Source of the DNA: an uncultured Verrucomicrobiales bacterium
GTDB lineage: Bacteria > Verrucomicrobiota > Verrucomicrobiia > Verrucomicrobiales > Akkermansiaceae
Assembly: GCA_937934595.1 (NCBI GenBank)
Contig: CALGZA010000089.1
Location: 1-32,797 of the forward strand
Direction of reading: 5' to 3'
DNA length: 32,797 bases
The first letter of the stretch is position 1; every line of letters starts with the position of its first letter. Of this stretch, positions 32,346 through 32,797 are shown in pieces. The notes beneath the pieces are model-generated. The model did not search any database and was not told the origin of the DNA. It worked only from the letters and a program-made list of their open reading frames with translations. Both the position numbers and the translations under genes were made by a program.

Positions 32346-32351
32346 TTTTTT

Positions 32352-32797
32352 ATGCCCGCCCGAAAAATAGCTAAGAAGAAAACTGCCCAGAAGGTTGCAA
32401 AAAACATATCCTTTGAGGAATCCCTCTGGGAAACCGCCACTAAGCTCCGGGGCTCCGTCGAGTCGTCCGAATACAAGCACGTCGTCCTCTCGCTGATCTT
32501 CCTCAAGTTCGTCTCCGACAAGTTCGAGGAGCGCCGTGCTGAGCTGATCGCCGAGGGCAAGGATGACTACCTCGACATGGTCGAGTTCTACACGATGCAG
32601 AATGTCTTCTACCTGCCGGAGACTTCCCGCTGGTCCTACATCCAGCAGCATGCCAAGCAGGGCGACATCGCGATCAAGATCGACTCCGCCCTCACCGCGG
32701 TGGAGAAGAGCAATGCCTCACTCAAGGGCGCGCTGCCGGACAACTACTTCTCCCGCCTAGGGCTGGATGGCAGCAAACTCTCCGCCCTCATCGATGC
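32352..32797 (+). CDS. hsdM: Type I restriction-modification methyltransferase subunit HsdM, N-terminal part (runs off window)
   Basis: 148 codons, with no stop before the window edge. After a lysine-rich start (MPARKIAKKKTAQKVAK) comes the HsdM N-terminal helical domain: FEESLWETATKLRGSVESSEYKH, VVLSLIFLKFVSDKFEERR, and later FYLPETSRWSYIQQHA, SALTAVEKSNASLKGALPDNYF. HsdM methylates adenine in the recognition site and pairs with HsdS and HsdR, which should lie to the right. The coding strand is C-rich with many NNC codons, unlike the G/T-rich genes to the left, which suggests recent acquisition. The SAM-binding and NPPY motifs would be beyond the edge. Confidence 0.92.
   Translation, partial: MPARKIAKKKTAQKVAKNISFEESLWETATKLRGSVESSEYKHVVLSLIFLKFVSDKFEERRAELIAEGKDDYLDMVEFYTMQNVFYLPETSRWSYIQQHAKQGDIAIKIDSALTAVEKSNASLKGALPDNYFSRLGLDGSKLSALID

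Overview
The window looks like chromosomal DNA of a Verrucomicrobiota bacterium (inference, moderate confidence). The signs are a PEP-CTERM sorting tail, a PSCyt1/DUF1549/DUF1553 plus DUF1501 gene pair of the planctomycete-verrucomicrobial kind, a secreted beta-helix/PKD/carbohydrate-binding protein, few Shine-Dalgarno sites, and an IF-1 with a basic N-terminal extension. The + strand is rich in G and T almost throughout, whichever strand is coding, so it is probably the replication leading strand. The last ~450 bases are C-rich and look foreign.

Layout. 1-850: right end of an IS630-type element inserted in a PEP-CTERM gene tail, a terminator and a decayed MITE. 854-5675 (-): purL behind an unknown membrane-anchored protein. 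5846-10156 (+): ferredoxin, DUF721/DciA, a HAD-dihydroneopterin aldolase fusion, then clpB. 10220-14004 (-): a secreted beta-helix protein and a sirtuin. 14355-18369 (+): a tightly overlapping operon of a DCC thiol protein, two related small membrane proteins, an MBOAT-type acyltransferase and two tandem TIGR01777 epimerases. 18770-19626 (-): rplM-rpsI. 19925-22597 (+): infA, a probable selenocysteine-containing ArsC/Spx-like protein, and an SLC13/RCK permease. 22594-28031 (-): DUF1501, the PSCyt protein and cysE. 28052-28459 (+): an Rrf2 regulator divergent from cysE. 28510-32121 (-): HD phosphohydrolase, thiS, thiH and a quinone-oxidoreductase-like enzyme. 32352-end (+): the start of a type I restriction-modification hsdM.

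The most interesting point is at 20301-20651. An otherwise intact ArsC/Spx-family frame is interrupted by one TGA exactly where the catalytic Cys of the CxxC motif belongs, giving U-G-N-C. A hairpin that fits the bacterial SECIS pattern follows at the right distance. This reads as an undetected selenoprotein rather than a pseudogene.

Other notable points are an infA frame with a good Shine-Dalgarno but no ATG/GTG/TTG at the right place, three copies plus a relic of a ~211-bp TA-flanked MITE whose ends match the IS630-type element, and three intergenic short-tandem-repeat tracts with T/G-rich units. No tRNA, rRNA, CRISPR array or TPP riboswitch was seen.
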